From: DASQBT01 sp035635075
GTDB taxonomy: Bacteria; Pseudomonadota; Gammaproteobacteria; Burkholderiales; Thiobacillaceae
NCBI GenBank assembly: GCA_035635075.1
Contig: DASQBT010000138.1
Span: forward strand, 1 to 16,188
Length of the DNA stretch: 16,188 nucleotides
Reading direction: 5' to 3'
A program made the position numbers and the translations under genes. This document shows positions 9,030 through 16,188 of the stretch, in pieces. Every line of letters starts with the position of its first letter. The first letter of the stretch is position 1. Below the pieces are notes generated by a model. That model was not told where the DNA came from, searched no databases, and saw only the letters and a list, made by a program, of their open reading frames with translations.

Positions 9030-10046
9030 ATGCTAACTGACCGCGCCCGTATCCTGCTGAAAACCCTGGTTGAGCGCTACATCACCGAGGGTGAGCCGGT
9101 GGGCTCCCGCACCCTGTCCAAGCATTCCGGTCTCGACCTGTCGCCGGCCAGCATCCGCAACATCATGGCCGATCTGGAAGACCTCGGCTTCGTCATCAGC
9201 CCGCACACCTCGGCGGGCCGCATACCTACGCCCAAGGGCTACCGGTTTTTCGTCGACCGCCTGCTGACGGTGCGGCCGCTGGAGAGCATCGCCCGCAGCC
9301 AGATGGAGCATCAACTGGCGCCCAACGATCCGCAGAAACTCATCGCCTCAGCGTCGAACCTCCTGTCCGAATTGACCCAATTTGCCGGCTTGGTGCTGGC
9401 GCCCAGGCGCAACCCCGCCTTCCGCCAGGTTGAATTCCTGAGCCTGTCGGACAAGCGCGTGCTGCTCATCATCGTCACACAGGAAGGCGAAGTGGAGAAC
9501 CGCGTGCTGGTGACCGACCGCCCCTACAGCCAAAGCCAGCTCATTGAATCTGCCAATTACTTCAACCATCACTTTGCCGGCCTGACCTTTGACCAGGTCA
9601 AACTGAAGTTGAAGGAGGAGTTGGGCAGATTGCGCGACGACATCACCCTCCTCTTGTCTGCCGCCGTCGATGCCGGCAGCGAAGCGCTGGAATCCGGCCG
9701 GGAACCGGTGGTGGTGTCGGGCAGCCGCAAGCTGCTCGATGTGGATGACCTCTCGGCCAATGTGCATAACCTGCGCAAACTGTTTGACGCCTTCGAACAG
9801 AAGACCACCTTGCTGCAGCTGCTCGAACAGTCCCGCTCCGCCCAGGGCGTGCAGATCTTCATCGGCGGTGATTCCGAGCTGCTGCCGCTGGATGAATGCA
9901 GCATGGTGACCGCCCCTTATGAAGTCGATGGCCATGTGGTCGGAACGCTCGGCGTGGTGGGCCCCACCCGCATGGCCTACGAGCGAGTCATACCAATCGT
10001 CGACATCACTGCCCGTTTGCTGTCCAATGCCCTCTCCCAACACTGA
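9030..10046 (+). CDS. hrcA: Heat-inducible transcription repressor HrcA
   Basis: HrcA represses chaperone genes by binding CIRCE operators and is assisted by GroEL. It has 338 residues, normal for the family. The N-terminal winged helix includes ILLKTLVERYITEGEPVGSR, LSPASIRNIMADLEDLGF and SAGRIPTPKGYRFFVD. The GAF-like core and C-terminus follow, with the family motifs NPAFRQVEFL near 130 and VTAPYEVDGHVVGTLGVVGPTRMAYERVIPIV near the end. No full CIRCE is present in the window. The start has no Shine-Dalgarno and may be leaderless. hemH follows after 18 bases on the same strand and is probably cotranscribed; the pairing is common in betaproteobacteria. Confidence 0.96.
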   Translation: MLTDRARILLKTLVERYITEGEPVGSRTLSKHSGLDLSPASIRNIMADLEDLGFVISPHTSAGRIPTPKGYRFFVDRLLTVRPLESIARSQMEHQLAPNDPQKLIASASNLLSELTQFAGLVLAPRRNPAFRQVEFLSLSDKRVLLIIVTQEGEVENRVLVTDRPYSQSQLIESANYFNHHFAGLTFDQVKLKLKEELGRLRDDITLLLSAAVDAGSEALESGREPVVVSGSRKLLDVDDLSANVHNLRKLFDAFEQKTTLLQLLEQSRSAQGVQIFIGGDSELLPLDECSMVTAPYEVDGHVVGTLGVVGPTRMAYERVIPIVDITARLLSNALSQH

Positions 10047-10064
10047 ACGCCAGGTCTGTTTTCG

Positions 10065-11162
10065 ATGAGCTATTTGCCGGAACCCGAATTCACGCATGGC
10101 AGCCTGGCCCGCACCGGCATTCTGCTGGTCAACCTGGGCACGCCCGAGGCCCCCACACCGGCGGCCCTGCGCGCCTACCTGAAGGAATTTCTTTTCGACC
10201 CGCGCGTGGTGGAAATTCCCAAGCCGCTCTGGTGGCTGATACTGAACGGGATCGTGCTCAACGTCCGGCCCAAGAAATCGGCCAAGAAATACGCGTCCAT
10301 CTGGACGGCGGAAGGCTCGCCGCTCAAAGTCCACACCGAAAAACAGCTCAAGCTGCTCAAAGGCTGGCTGGGCGAGCGAATCAAATCTCCGCTCAAGCTC
10401 GAATACGCCATGCGCTATGGCGAGCCTTCCATTGCCGACGGGCTGGACAGGCTGAAATCAACCGGCTGCGACCGCATCCTGATCCTGCCCCTGTATCCAC
10501 AGTATGCCGCGTCATCCACCGGGACTGCCATCGATGCCGTTGCCCAGCATCTCGCGCGCGTCCGCAACCAGCCCGCATTGCGCACCGTCAAGCATTTTCA
10601 TGACTACCCCGCTTACATCAATGCACTCGCGGCCAACATTCGCGACTACTGGCAACGCGAGGGCCGCCCCGACGTGCTGGTCATGAGCTTTCACGGCCTG
10701 CCTCGCTACACGCTGGACAAGGGCGATCCCTATCATTGCGAATGCCAGAAGACCGGGCGCCTGCTGGTGGAGCGGCTGGGCCTGGACAAAGCGCAGTACC
10801 GGCTCACCTTCCAGTCCCGCTTCGGCAAGGCCGAGTGGCTTCAACCCTACACTGACAAGACGCTGGCAGAACTGGGCAAGGCGGGAATCCAGCGCGTGGA
10901 CGTGGTCTGTCCCGGCTTTGTCGCGGACTGTCTGGAAACACTGGAGGAAATCGCCATGGAAGGGCGCGACAGCTTCCTCAACGCGGGCGGAAAATCCTTC
11001 CACTACATTCCCGCCCTAAACGAATCACCCGCCTGGATCGATGCCTTGGGCAAAATTGCTTTGGAAAATCTGACCGGATGGGTGAGCGAGACCTGGGATC
11101 AGGATGCCGTGGAGCGCCAATTGACTGAATCCGCCGCACGAGCAAAGGCTGTGGGCGCCTGA
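10065..11162 (+). CDS. hemH: Ferrochelatase
   Basis: HemH inserts Fe(II) into protoporphyrin IX, the last step of protoheme synthesis, at the cytoplasmic face of the membrane. It has 365 residues. Signature segments are LVNLGTPEAP (21-30), FLFDPRVVEIP, LPLYPQYAASSTG, the catalytic VMSFHGLP with His210, TFQSRFGKAEWLQPYTD, and PGFVADCLETLEEI with Glu291, the usual acidic partner of the His. The longer N- and C-terminal ends relative to E. coli (320) are ordinary for betaproteobacteria. It lies 18 bases after hrcA and ends just before a hairpin that works as terminator for the opposite strand. Confidence 0.97.
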   Translation: MSYLPEPEFTHGSLARTGILLVNLGTPEAPTPAALRAYLKEFLFDPRVVEIPKPLWWLILNGIVLNVRPKKSAKKYASIWTAEGSPLKVHTEKQLKLLKGWLGERIKSPLKLEYAMRYGEPSIADGLDRLKSTGCDRILILPLYPQYAASSTGTAIDAVAQHLARVRNQPALRTVKHFHDYPAYINALAANIRDYWQREGRPDVLVMSFHGLPRYTLDKGDPYHCECQKTGRLLVERLGLDKAQYRLTFQSRFGKAEWLQPYTDKTLAELGKAGIQRVDVVCPGFVADCLETLEEIAMEGRDSFLNAGGKSFHYIPALNESPAWIDALGKIALENLTGWVSETWDQDAVERQLTESAARAKAVGA

Positions 11163-11170
11163 ATGCCCAA

Positions 11171-11204
11171 TAAAAAGCCCGCTTCGGCATGACCTGAGCG
11201 GGCT
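11171..11204 (-). terminator. Intrinsic terminator of the hisC-...-rpsA-ihfB transcript
   Basis: AGCCCGCT (11176-11183) and AGCGGGCT (11197-11204) form a perfect 8-bp stem with a 13-base loop. On the minus strand the stem is followed by TTTTTATT, so it terminates leftward transcription from ihfB, 24 bases past its stop. On the plus strand no T-run follows, so hemH gets little or no intrinsic termination from it, although it begins only nine bases after the hemH stop. Confidence 0.85.
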
Positions 11205-11228
11205 AGCAGGCAACCAATCCTGGACAAT

Positions 11229-11513
11229 TTACGGGTGGTAATCCACCCGCTCGCGCAGTTCCTTGCCCGCCTTGAAGTGGGGCACATACTTCGCCGCCAC
11301 GAACACCTTTTCGCCCGACTTGGGATTGCGGCCCTGGCGCGCGGGGCGGTAATTCAGGCTGAAGCTGCCAAACCCGCGGATCTCGATGCGTGCCCCGGTT
11401 CCCAAGGACTTGGTCATTGCATCCAGTATGGTCTTGACCGCCAGTTCGGCATCCGCCCCCGCGAATTGCGGGTAGCGGACGGAAAGCCGGGCGATCAATT
11501 CAGACTTGGTCAT
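11229..11513 (-). CDS. ihfB: Integration host factor subunit beta
   Basis: IHF-beta pairs with IHF-alpha to bend DNA sharply in replication, recombination and transcription. It has 94 residues, the same as E. coli. It starts MTKSELIARLSVRYPQ and has the beta-arm region IEIRGFGSFSLNYRPARQGRNPKSGEKV with the intercalating Pro, then YVPHFKAGKELRERVD, which distinguishes IHF-beta from HU and IHF-alpha. It follows rpsA after nine bases; the only AGGAG lies inside the end of rpsA, about 14 bases from the ATG, so expression probably depends on coupling. An intrinsic terminator follows. Confidence 0.96.
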   Translation of the reverse strand: MTKSELIARLSVRYPQFAGADAELAVKTILDAMTKSLGTGARIEIRGFGSFSLNYRPARQGRNPKSGEKVFVAAKYVPHFKAGKELRERVDYHP

Positions 11514-11522
11514 TGCGGGCTA

Positions 11523-13247
11523 TTACTCCTGGTCGCCACCCTTGTTGTCCAGCTTGGCCTTGAGCAGCGCCCCCAGGTTGGTGGCGCCGCTCGCCGCCGC
11601 AGCAGATTCAGCCGAATACTTCTTCATGGCGGAATCTTGTTCCGCGCTATCCTTGGCCTTGATGGACAGGTTGATCTGGCGGTTCTTGCGGTCCACGTTG
11701 ATGACCATGGCCTCGACCTGATCGCCTTCCTTCAGATGCGTGCGCATGTCTTCGACCCGGTCACGCGACACTTCGGAAGCCCGCAGGTAGCCTTCCATGT
11801 CAGCGCCCAGATCGATCACCGCGCCCTTGGCATCGAGCGACTTGACCGTGCCCTTCACGATGCTGCCCTTTTCGTGGGTGCCGACGAAGGAGTTGAAGGG
11901 ATCGCCCTCAAGCTGCTTGATGCCAAGCGAAATCCGCTCGCGCTCCATGTCGATGCCCAGCACCACCGCTTCCAGATCCTGGCCCTTGCGGAAATTGCGC
12001 ACCGCTTCTTCGCCGGGCACGTTCCAGGACAGGTCGGAGAGGTGCACCAGACCATCAATGCCGCCATTCAGGCCGATGAACACGCCGAAGTCGGTGATCG
12101 ACTTGATGGCGCCCTTGACCTTGTCGCCTTTCTTGTAATTCATCGAAAACTCTTCCCAGGGATTGGGCTTGCACTGCTTCATGCCCAGGGAGATGCGGCG
12201 CTTGTCTTCGTCGATATCGAGCACCATTACTTCCACCTCGTCGCCCAGTGCCACCACCTTGGAAGGATTGACGTTCTTGTTGGTCCAGTCCATTTCGGAC
12301 ACGTGCACCAGGCCTTCGATACCCGGTTCGATTTCGACAAAGCAGCCGTAATCGGTCAGGTTGGCGACCTTGCCGAACATGCGGGTGCCCTGGGGATAAC
12401 GCCGCGAAATGCCCACCCAGGGATCGTCGCCCAGCTGCTTGAGGCCAAGGGAAACCCGATTCTTTTCCTGGTCGAACTTGAGAATCTTCGCTTCCACTTC
12501 CTGACCCACCTGCACCACTTCCGACGGATGCTTGACGCGGCGCCATGCCATGTCGGTGATGTGCAGTAGGCCGTCGATCCCGCCCAAGTCCACAAACGCG
12601 CCGTAGTCGGTGATGTTCTTGACCACCCCTTTGATCACCTGGCCTTCCTTCAGGTTGTCCAGCAGCGCCTGGCGATCGGCGCCCATCGATGCCTCCAGCA
12701 CCGCGCGACGCGAAACCACGACGTTGTTGCGCTTGCGATCCAGCTTGATGACCTTGAACTCCATCTCCTTGCCTTCGAAGGGTGCGGTGTCCTTTATCGG
12801 GCGCATGTCCACCAGCGAGCCGGGCAAGAATGCACGCAGGCCATTCATCAGGACAGTCAGTCCTCCCTTGACCCGACCCTGGACCAAGCCGCTCACGATG
12901 CGGCCTTCGTTCATCGCCGCTTCCAAATCGAGCCAGGCGGACAAGCGCTTCGCGCGGTCGCGCGAAAGCTTGGTGGAGCCAAAACCATCCTCCAGGGATT
13001 CAATGGCAACTTGAACGAAATCGCCGGGATTGACTTCGAGTTCGCCCCGGTCGTTGAGAAATTCTTCCCGTGGAATCAGGCTTTCGGATTTGAGGCCCGC
13101 ATTCACCACGACGAAATTGTCATCGATGGACAACACTTCTGCGGTGATTACTTCGCCTTGGCGCATTTCCTGGCGGGAAAGGGATTCCTCGAACAGGGCG
13201 GCAAAGCTTTCCATGGAGGCGGGGGAGGTTTGGGTTGCAGCAGACAT
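11523..13247 (-). CDS. rpsA: 30S ribosomal protein S1
   Basis: S1 binds mRNA on the 30S platform and is needed to initiate structured or weak-Shine-Dalgarno messages. From the ATG at 13247 it has 574 residues (E. coli 557). Six S1/OB-fold repeats can be followed, starting at GEVITAEVLSIDDNF, GRIVSGLVQGRVKGG, GQVIKGVVKNITDYGAF, GTRMFGKVANLTDYGCF, GDKVKGAIKSITDFGVF and GSIVKGTVKSLDAKGAV. The first two are the divergent ribosome-binding type. The start is chosen because GAAGG lies five bases upstream and MSAAT..SMESFAALFEESL matches betaproteobacterial S1. The frame extends further upstream but without support. The C-terminal tail is Ala/Ser/Lys-rich. Confidence 0.98.
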   Translation of the reverse strand: MSAATQTSPASMESFAALFEESLSRQEMRQGEVITAEVLSIDDNFVVVNAGLKSESLIPREEFLNDRGELEVNPGDFVQVAIESLEDGFGSTKLSRDRAKRLSAWLDLEAAMNEGRIVSGLVQGRVKGGLTVLMNGLRAFLPGSLVDMRPIKDTAPFEGKEMEFKVIKLDRKRNNVVVSRRAVLEASMGADRQALLDNLKEGQVIKGVVKNITDYGAFVDLGGIDGLLHITDMAWRRVKHPSEVVQVGQEVEAKILKFDQEKNRVSLGLKQLGDDPWVGISRRYPQGTRMFGKVANLTDYGCFVEIEPGIEGLVHVSEMDWTNKNVNPSKVVALGDEVEVMVLDIDEDKRRISLGMKQCKPNPWEEFSMNYKKGDKVKGAIKSITDFGVFIGLNGGIDGLVHLSDLSWNVPGEEAVRNFRKGQDLEAVVLGIDMERERISLGIKQLEGDPFNSFVGTHEKGSIVKGTVKSLDAKGAVIDLGADMEGYLRASEVSRDRVEDMRTHLKEGDQVEAMVINVDRKNRQINLSIKAKDSAEQDSAMKKYSAESAAAASGATNLGALLKAKLDNKGGDQE

Positions 13248-13252
13248 AAGGG

Positions 13253-13311
13253 CCTTCAGTTCCGTCCGGGCGGACGGGGTTGGTTGTACATTGCCAGCCT
13301 TCCGGGCCGGC
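13253..13311 (-). promoter_or_regulatory. rpsA leader with two stem-loops and Shine-Dalgarno
   Basis: Read on the minus strand, the 73-nt cmk-rpsA gap forms GCCGGCC-CGGAA-GGCTGGC (13293-13311, 7 bp with one G-U, GGA in the loop), then an unpaired A/C-rich linker (13278-13292), then CCGTCC-GCCC-GGACGG (13262-13277), then the Shine-Dalgarno GAAGG (13253-13257). Autogenous control by S1 through a hairpin leader with GGA motifs is known for gammaproteobacterial rpsA; that it applies here is inference. The T6 run at the cmk end precedes the hairpins, so this is not a terminator. Confidence 0.5.
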
Positions 13312-13320
13312 GCCAAAAAA

Positions 13321-13980
13321 TCATCTTGACGTATTGCGGTAATGCTCCAGCACTGCATCCACGGCATCTTCAACCGACATACCGGTGGAATCCAGCAGCA
13401 ACGCGCCCGGTGCCGGCCTCAGGGGCGCCACCGGCCGAGCCGCATCCCGCTCGTCCCTTGCCCGCATTTCTTGGACAAGGGCGGGAAGATTAGCAGAGAA
13501 ACCTTTTTCGATCAACTGCTTATATCGCCTTTCTGCACGGACCTCCGCGCTTGCGGTGAGGAACACTTTGGTTTGCGAATCCGGAAACACCACGGAGCCC
13601 ATATCCCGCCCTTCGGCCACCAGGCCCGGAGCCTTGCGATAGGCCCGCTGGCGATCGAGCAGCGCCTCGCGCACCTGCGGCAGCACTGCGACCCTTGACG
13701 CCCCCTCACCTACCGATTCGCTGCGTATGGCCTCGGTCACATCCTCACCGCTGAGCCAGATCCGGCCGCTCTCGAAACGCGCCGGCAGTTTGCCCGCCAA
13801 GCCTGCAAGCGTGGCTTCGTCATCCAGTGCCACGCAGGCCTTCATTGCCCACAGGGCCGTCAACCGATAGAGCGCGCCGCTATCCAGGTAATGAAAATTC
13901 AAGCGCGTGGCAACCCGTTCTGCCACCGTACCTTTACCCGAAGCTGAAGGTCCGTCAATGGTGATGACCGGAGCTGGCAT
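13321..13980 (-). CDS. cmk: Cytidylate kinase
   Basis: Cmk phosphorylates CMP and dCMP to the diphosphates. It has 219 residues (E. coli 227). The P-loop GPSASGKGT is at 10-18, followed by FHYLDSGALYRLTAL, the nucleotide-binding VAEGRDMGSVVFPDSQTKVFLTAS and RRYKQL, and the lid-region DERDAARPVAPLRPAPGALLLDSTGMS. Its ATG directly abuts the aroA stop (TAAATG) and has no Shine-Dalgarno; the bases before it are pyrimidine-rich. Termination-reinitiation by aroA ribosomes is therefore likely. rpsA follows after 73 bases. Confidence 0.97.
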   Translation of the reverse strand: MPAPVITIDGPSASGKGTVAERVATRLNFHYLDSGALYRLTALWAMKACVALDDEATLAGLAGKLPARFESGRIWLSGEDVTEAIRSESVGEGASRVAVLPQVREALLDRQRAYRKAPGLVAEGRDMGSVVFPDSQTKVFLTASAEVRAERRYKQLIEKGFSANLPALVQEMRARDERDAARPVAPLRPAPGALLLDSTGMSVEDAVDAVLEHYRNTSR

Positions 13981-15282
13981 TTAGCTGAGGAGGGAAGAGA
14001 AGGCGTGAAAATAATCCGGATACGTCTTGTTCACGCAAGCGGGATCGTTGATGCGCACCGACACCCCGCCCAGAGCGACCAGGGAAAAACACATGGCCAT
14101 GCGGTGGTCGTCGTAGGTGTCAACGGCGACATGAGGAGTGAGGAGTGAGGGGGAAGGGGGCGTCACGCGGATAAAGTCGGCGCCCTCTTCGACGGTCGCG
14201 CCGAACTTGCGCAACTCGGTGGCCATGGCTGCAATGCGGTCGGTTTCCTTCACCCGCCAGGAGCCGATGTGGGTAAGCGAGGTGGTGCCGTCGGCAAACA
14301 ACGCCAGCACCGCCAGGGTCATGGCCGCATCCGGAATGTGGTTGCAGTCCAGTTCAAGGGCATGCAGCCGGTCCGCACAACCCAGGCGGGATTCGATCCA
14401 GTTGGGCCCGAAGCTGACTTCCGCGCCCATGCGCGCGAGGGCGGCAGCAAACTGCACATCGCCCTGCAGACTGCTGCGACCCACGCCCTCGACCCGCACC
14501 GGACCGTGGCCCAGGGCGCCGGCGGCGAGGAAATAGGATGCCGACGAAGCATCGCCTTCCACATGAATCGTGCCCGGACTCTTATAAGAGGCCGCAGGGA
14601 CGATAAACCGCTGCCAGTTCTCGCGCTGCACCTTGACGCCGTAGCGTTCCATCAAGCCCAGCGTAATCCCGATATAAGGCTTGGAAATGAGTTCGCCTTC
14701 CACTCGTATGCTCACCTCTCGCCCCAGCAGAGGCGCCGACAGTAAGAGGCCGGTCAGATACTGGCTGGACACGATGCCCTTCACCGAGACCTCCGGCGCC
14801 CTGGTGGTTTGGCAAGGCCTGATGGCCAGGGGCGGAAAGCCCTCCTTGCCCAAGTAGTCTACCTGCGCGCCCAGCTGCCTGAGCGCATCCACCAGATCGC
14901 CGATCGGGCGCTCGTGCATGCGGGGCACGCCGGATAGCTGATATTCCCCTCCGGAAAGCGCGCAGGCCGCGGTCAGCGAGCGGAAGGCCGTGCCCGCGTT
15001 GCCGAGGAATAATTCGGCGTGCTTGACGGGAAAGGCGCCGCCCACGCCGCTGATCGCATAGTCTCCGGAATCGAAACGGCGCTCGACTCCCGCCCCCAGC
15101 GCGCAGAGCGCATCCAGCATCACCCGCGTGTCATCCGAGTCAAGCAGGTCCTTGACCTCGGTCGTGCCGTCGGCGAGCGCGGACAGCAGCAGGACACGGT
15201 TGGAGATGCTCTTGGAGCCAGGCAGCCTGATCGTGCCGCGCGCTCCTTTAGCAGGCTGCAAGTCCAGATACGCTTTGATCAT
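13981..15282 (-). CDS. aroA: 3-phosphoshikimate 1-carboxyvinyltransferase (EPSP synthase)
   Basis: AroA joins shikimate 3-phosphate and PEP in the shikimate pathway and is the target of glyphosate. It has 433 residues (E. coli 427) from the ATG at 15282, which overlaps the tyrA stop by four bases (ATGA). Class I features: PGSKSISNR (Lys24, Ser25, Arg29), SSQYLTGLLLSAPL, NHIPDAAM with catalytic Asp318, RVKETDRI with Glu346, DDHRMAM with Arg394 and VNKTYPDYF with Lys419. In LFLGNAGTAFRSL the residue matching E. coli Pro101 is Ser102, while the Gly96 and Thr97 equivalents are kept. A Pro/Ser/Leu segment near 376-384, encoded by a heptamer repeat, is about three residues longer than in E. coli. 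The frame also extends far upstream inside tyrA without meaning. Confidence 0.97.
   Translation of the reverse strand: MIKAYLDLQPAKGARGTIRLPGSKSISNRVLLLSALADGTTEVKDLLDSDDTRVMLDALCALGAGVERRFDSGDYAISGVGGAFPVKHAELFLGNAGTAFRSLTAACALSGGEYQLSGVPRMHERPIGDLVDALRQLGAQVDYLGKEGFPPLAIRPCQTTRAPEVSVKGIVSSQYLTGLLLSAPLLGREVSIRVEGELISKPYIGITLGLMERYGVKVQRENWQRFIVPAASYKSPGTIHVEGDASSASYFLAAGALGHGPVRVEGVGRSSLQGDVQFAAALARMGAEVSFGPNWIESRLGCADRLHALELDCNHIPDAAMTLAVLALFADGTTSLTHIGSWRVKETDRIAAMATELRKFGATVEEGADFIRVTPPSPSLLTPHVAVDTYDDHRMAMCFSLVALGGVSVRINDPACVNKTYPDYFHAFSSLLS
14133..14150. repeat. Heptanucleotide tandem repeat inside aroA
   Basis: GAGGAGT is repeated twice in tandem (14133-14146) followed by GAGG, 2.6 copies in all. 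It encodes part of PPSPSLLTPHV on the minus strand. The unit length is not a multiple of three, so gain or loss of one copy would shift the frame before the last active-site residues. Confidence 0.7.
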
Positions 15283-16148
15283 TGTTTCTTGCTCCAGGCA
15301 GCGCGTGCTGCCTGGGCGCGGGAAAAGATCGTATTCAACGCATCCCCATCCGCAGCAGCCAAGGCCGCTTTCAGTTCTTCCATCTTGGCCTCGTAGGCAT
15401 TCAGTTCGGCCAGCAAGGCATGCCTGTTGGCCAGGCCAATGTCGCGCCACATTTCCGAACTGCTGGCGGCAATGCGGGTGAAGTCGCGAAATCCACTGGC
15501 GGCATAATTGAACAACACCTCCGCATCGGGCCGGCCAGCGAGCATATCCACCAGCGCAAACGCCAGCAGATGGGGCAGATGGCTTACGGCGGCAAAGATA
15601 CGATCGTGCTGGGCCGCCTGCATGAGGCTCACTTTCGCGCCACAGGCCTGCCAAGCTGACTGGGTTTTCACCAGCGCCCGAAAATTGGTGTCCGGCAGCG
15701 GCGTCAGCACCACGTTTCTGCCGCTGAAGAGATCGGCGCGCGCGGCTTCGGCCCCGGAGGTTTCCGCCCCCGCAATCGGATGGCCGGGGACGAAGCGGCC
15801 GAGGCTGGCGGCCAGATGGTGCCTTGCCAGGGCCACCACATCCTGCTTGGTGCTGCCGACGTCCGAGATCACGGCCTCGGGCGCGAGCCCCGGCCCGATG
15901 GCTTGCATTACGCCCTCTATCTGTCCGACCGGCACAGCCAGCAGAACGAAGTCTGCGCCTTGCACAGCGCGAGCCGCGTCCGCTGCAATCTCGTCGAGTA
16001 TGCCGCGCGTCTTTGCGGCATGCAGGTTGTCGCGGCTGCGCCCGGCCCCCACCACGGTCCCTACCTGCCCGGCCTGCTTCAGGGCCAGCGCAAACGAGCC
16101 GCCGATGAGGCCGGTGCCGATCACGGCAAGACGTTCGATCAGCGGCAT
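15279..16148 (-). CDS. tyrA: Prephenate dehydrogenase (TyrA family)
   Basis: TyrA oxidatively decarboxylates prephenate (or arogenate) with NAD(P) toward tyrosine. It has 289 residues from the ATG at 16148, a single-domain form without a fused chorismate mutase. The Rossmann motif GTGLIG is at 11-16, VLLAVPVGQ at 68-76, SDVGSTK at 95-101, PGHPIAGAETSG with His123, SHLPHLLAFAL, and ASGFRDFTRIAASSSEMWRDI with the substrate-binding Arg. I chose this start because it gives the canonical N-terminus and has GGAGGAGG about ten bases upstream. An ATG at 16181 would add 11 glycine-rich residues inside the upstream gene. Substrate and cofactor preference cannot be read from sequence alone. Confidence 0.95.
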   Translation of the reverse strand: MPLIERLAVIGTGLIGGSFALALKQAGQVGTVVGAGRSRDNLHAAKTRGILDEIAADAARAVQGADFVLLAVPVGQIEGVMQAIGPGLAPEAVISDVGSTKQDVVALARHHLAASLGRFVPGHPIAGAETSGAEAARADLFSGRNVVLTPLPDTNFRALVKTQSAWQACGAKVSLMQAAQHDRIFAAVSHLPHLLAFALVDMLAGRPDAEVLFNYAASGFRDFTRIAASSSEMWRDIGLANRHALLAELNAYEAKMEELKAALAAADGDALNTIFSRAQAARAAWSKKQ

Positions 16149-16188
16149 TCTCTCAACGCCTCCTCCAGCGCCCACAGGCATTTGGCAT
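16139..16188 (-). CDS. hisC: 3' end of upstream gene, probably histidinol-phosphate aminotransferase
   Basis: Only the last 15 residues are visible, AKCLWALEEALRECR followed by TGA, overlapping the tyrA start by ten bases. The Leu/Glu/Arg-rich helical ending resembles aminotransferase C-termini, and hisC precedes tyrA in many betaproteobacteria (serC-pheA-hisC-tyrA-aroA-cmk-rpsA-ihfB). The identity rests mainly on that gene order, so it is tentative. Confidence 0.45.
   Translation of the reverse strand, partial: AKCLWALEEALRECR

Noticed and set aside
9017..9036. CIRCE-like ends TTAGAA...TGCTAA at the hrcA start.
   Set aside because: A CIRCE is TTAGCACTC-N9-GAGTGCTAA (27 bp). Here the span is 20 bp, only short ends match, and one base of the six is mismatched.
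13315..13323. Intrinsic terminator after cmk, suggested by a T6 run and GC-rich stems.
   Set aside because: On the transcribed strand the T-run comes before the hairpins rather than after them, so it cannot act as an intrinsic terminator.
13248..13373. Longer rpsA beginning at 13373.
   Set aside because: The extra residues run through the hairpin leader and into cmk, and do not resemble S1; the ATG at 13247 has a good Shine-Dalgarno.
15283..15654. Longer aroA beginning at 15654.
   Set aside because: The extension lies inside tyrA in another frame; the ATG at 15282 gives the canonical EPSP synthase start and an ATGA overlap.

Overview
The window is a compact stretch of chromosomal housekeeping genes from a GC-rich betaproteobacterium, probably in the Nitrosomonadales (Sulfuricella/Thiobacillus/Gallionella side). 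The class assignment rests on gene order: hisC-tyrA-aroA-cmk-rpsA-ihfB, recN-nadK next to hrcA-hemH, and fur divergent from bamE-dapB-(grx)-carAB. It also rests on protein features such as RpsA beginning MSAAT..SMESFAALFEESL. The genus is a guess. I see no mobile element, tRNA, rRNA or CRISPR, and no gene-free stretch above 300 bases. The longest gaps are nadK-recN (about 190 bp) and grx-carA (about 190 bp); both are described in the features.

Layout. Positions 1-5747, minus strand: bamE -> dapB -> grx, tightly coupled, then carA -> carB from their own promoter; carB runs off the left edge. Positions 5818-6249, plus strand: fur, divergent from bamE across a 70-bp region with two inverted repeats. 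Positions 6265-8994, minus strand: nadK, a possible 46-residue ORF, then recN, converging on fur. Positions 9030-11162, plus strand: hrcA -> hemH, divergent from nadK across only 35 bp. Positions 11171-16188, minus strand: end of a probable hisC -> tyrA -> aroA -> cmk -> rpsA -> ihfB, ending at an intrinsic terminator that faces hemH.

How the genes work together. CarAB makes carbamoyl phosphate for arginine and pyrimidines. DapB feeds lysine and the diaminopimelate of peptidoglycan. BamE belongs to the outer-membrane beta-barrel assembly machine. TyrA and AroA are aromatic amino acid enzymes, Cmk makes CDP, S1 is the ribosome's mRNA-binding protein and IHF-beta a nucleoid protein. Fur and HrcA are the iron and heat-shock repressors. 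NadK supplies NADP and RecN works in double-strand-break repair.

I found no wholly new multi-gene system. The observations most worth following are: a BamE lipoprotein fused through a long Pro/Ala linker to a Cds6-type NTF2-like domain; a Ser in AroA at the position of E. coli Pro101, a known glyphosate-tolerance position; a small ORF coupled to recN; a two-hairpin rpsA leader; and a very short nadK/hrcA divergent region that would give leaderless mRNAs on both sides.
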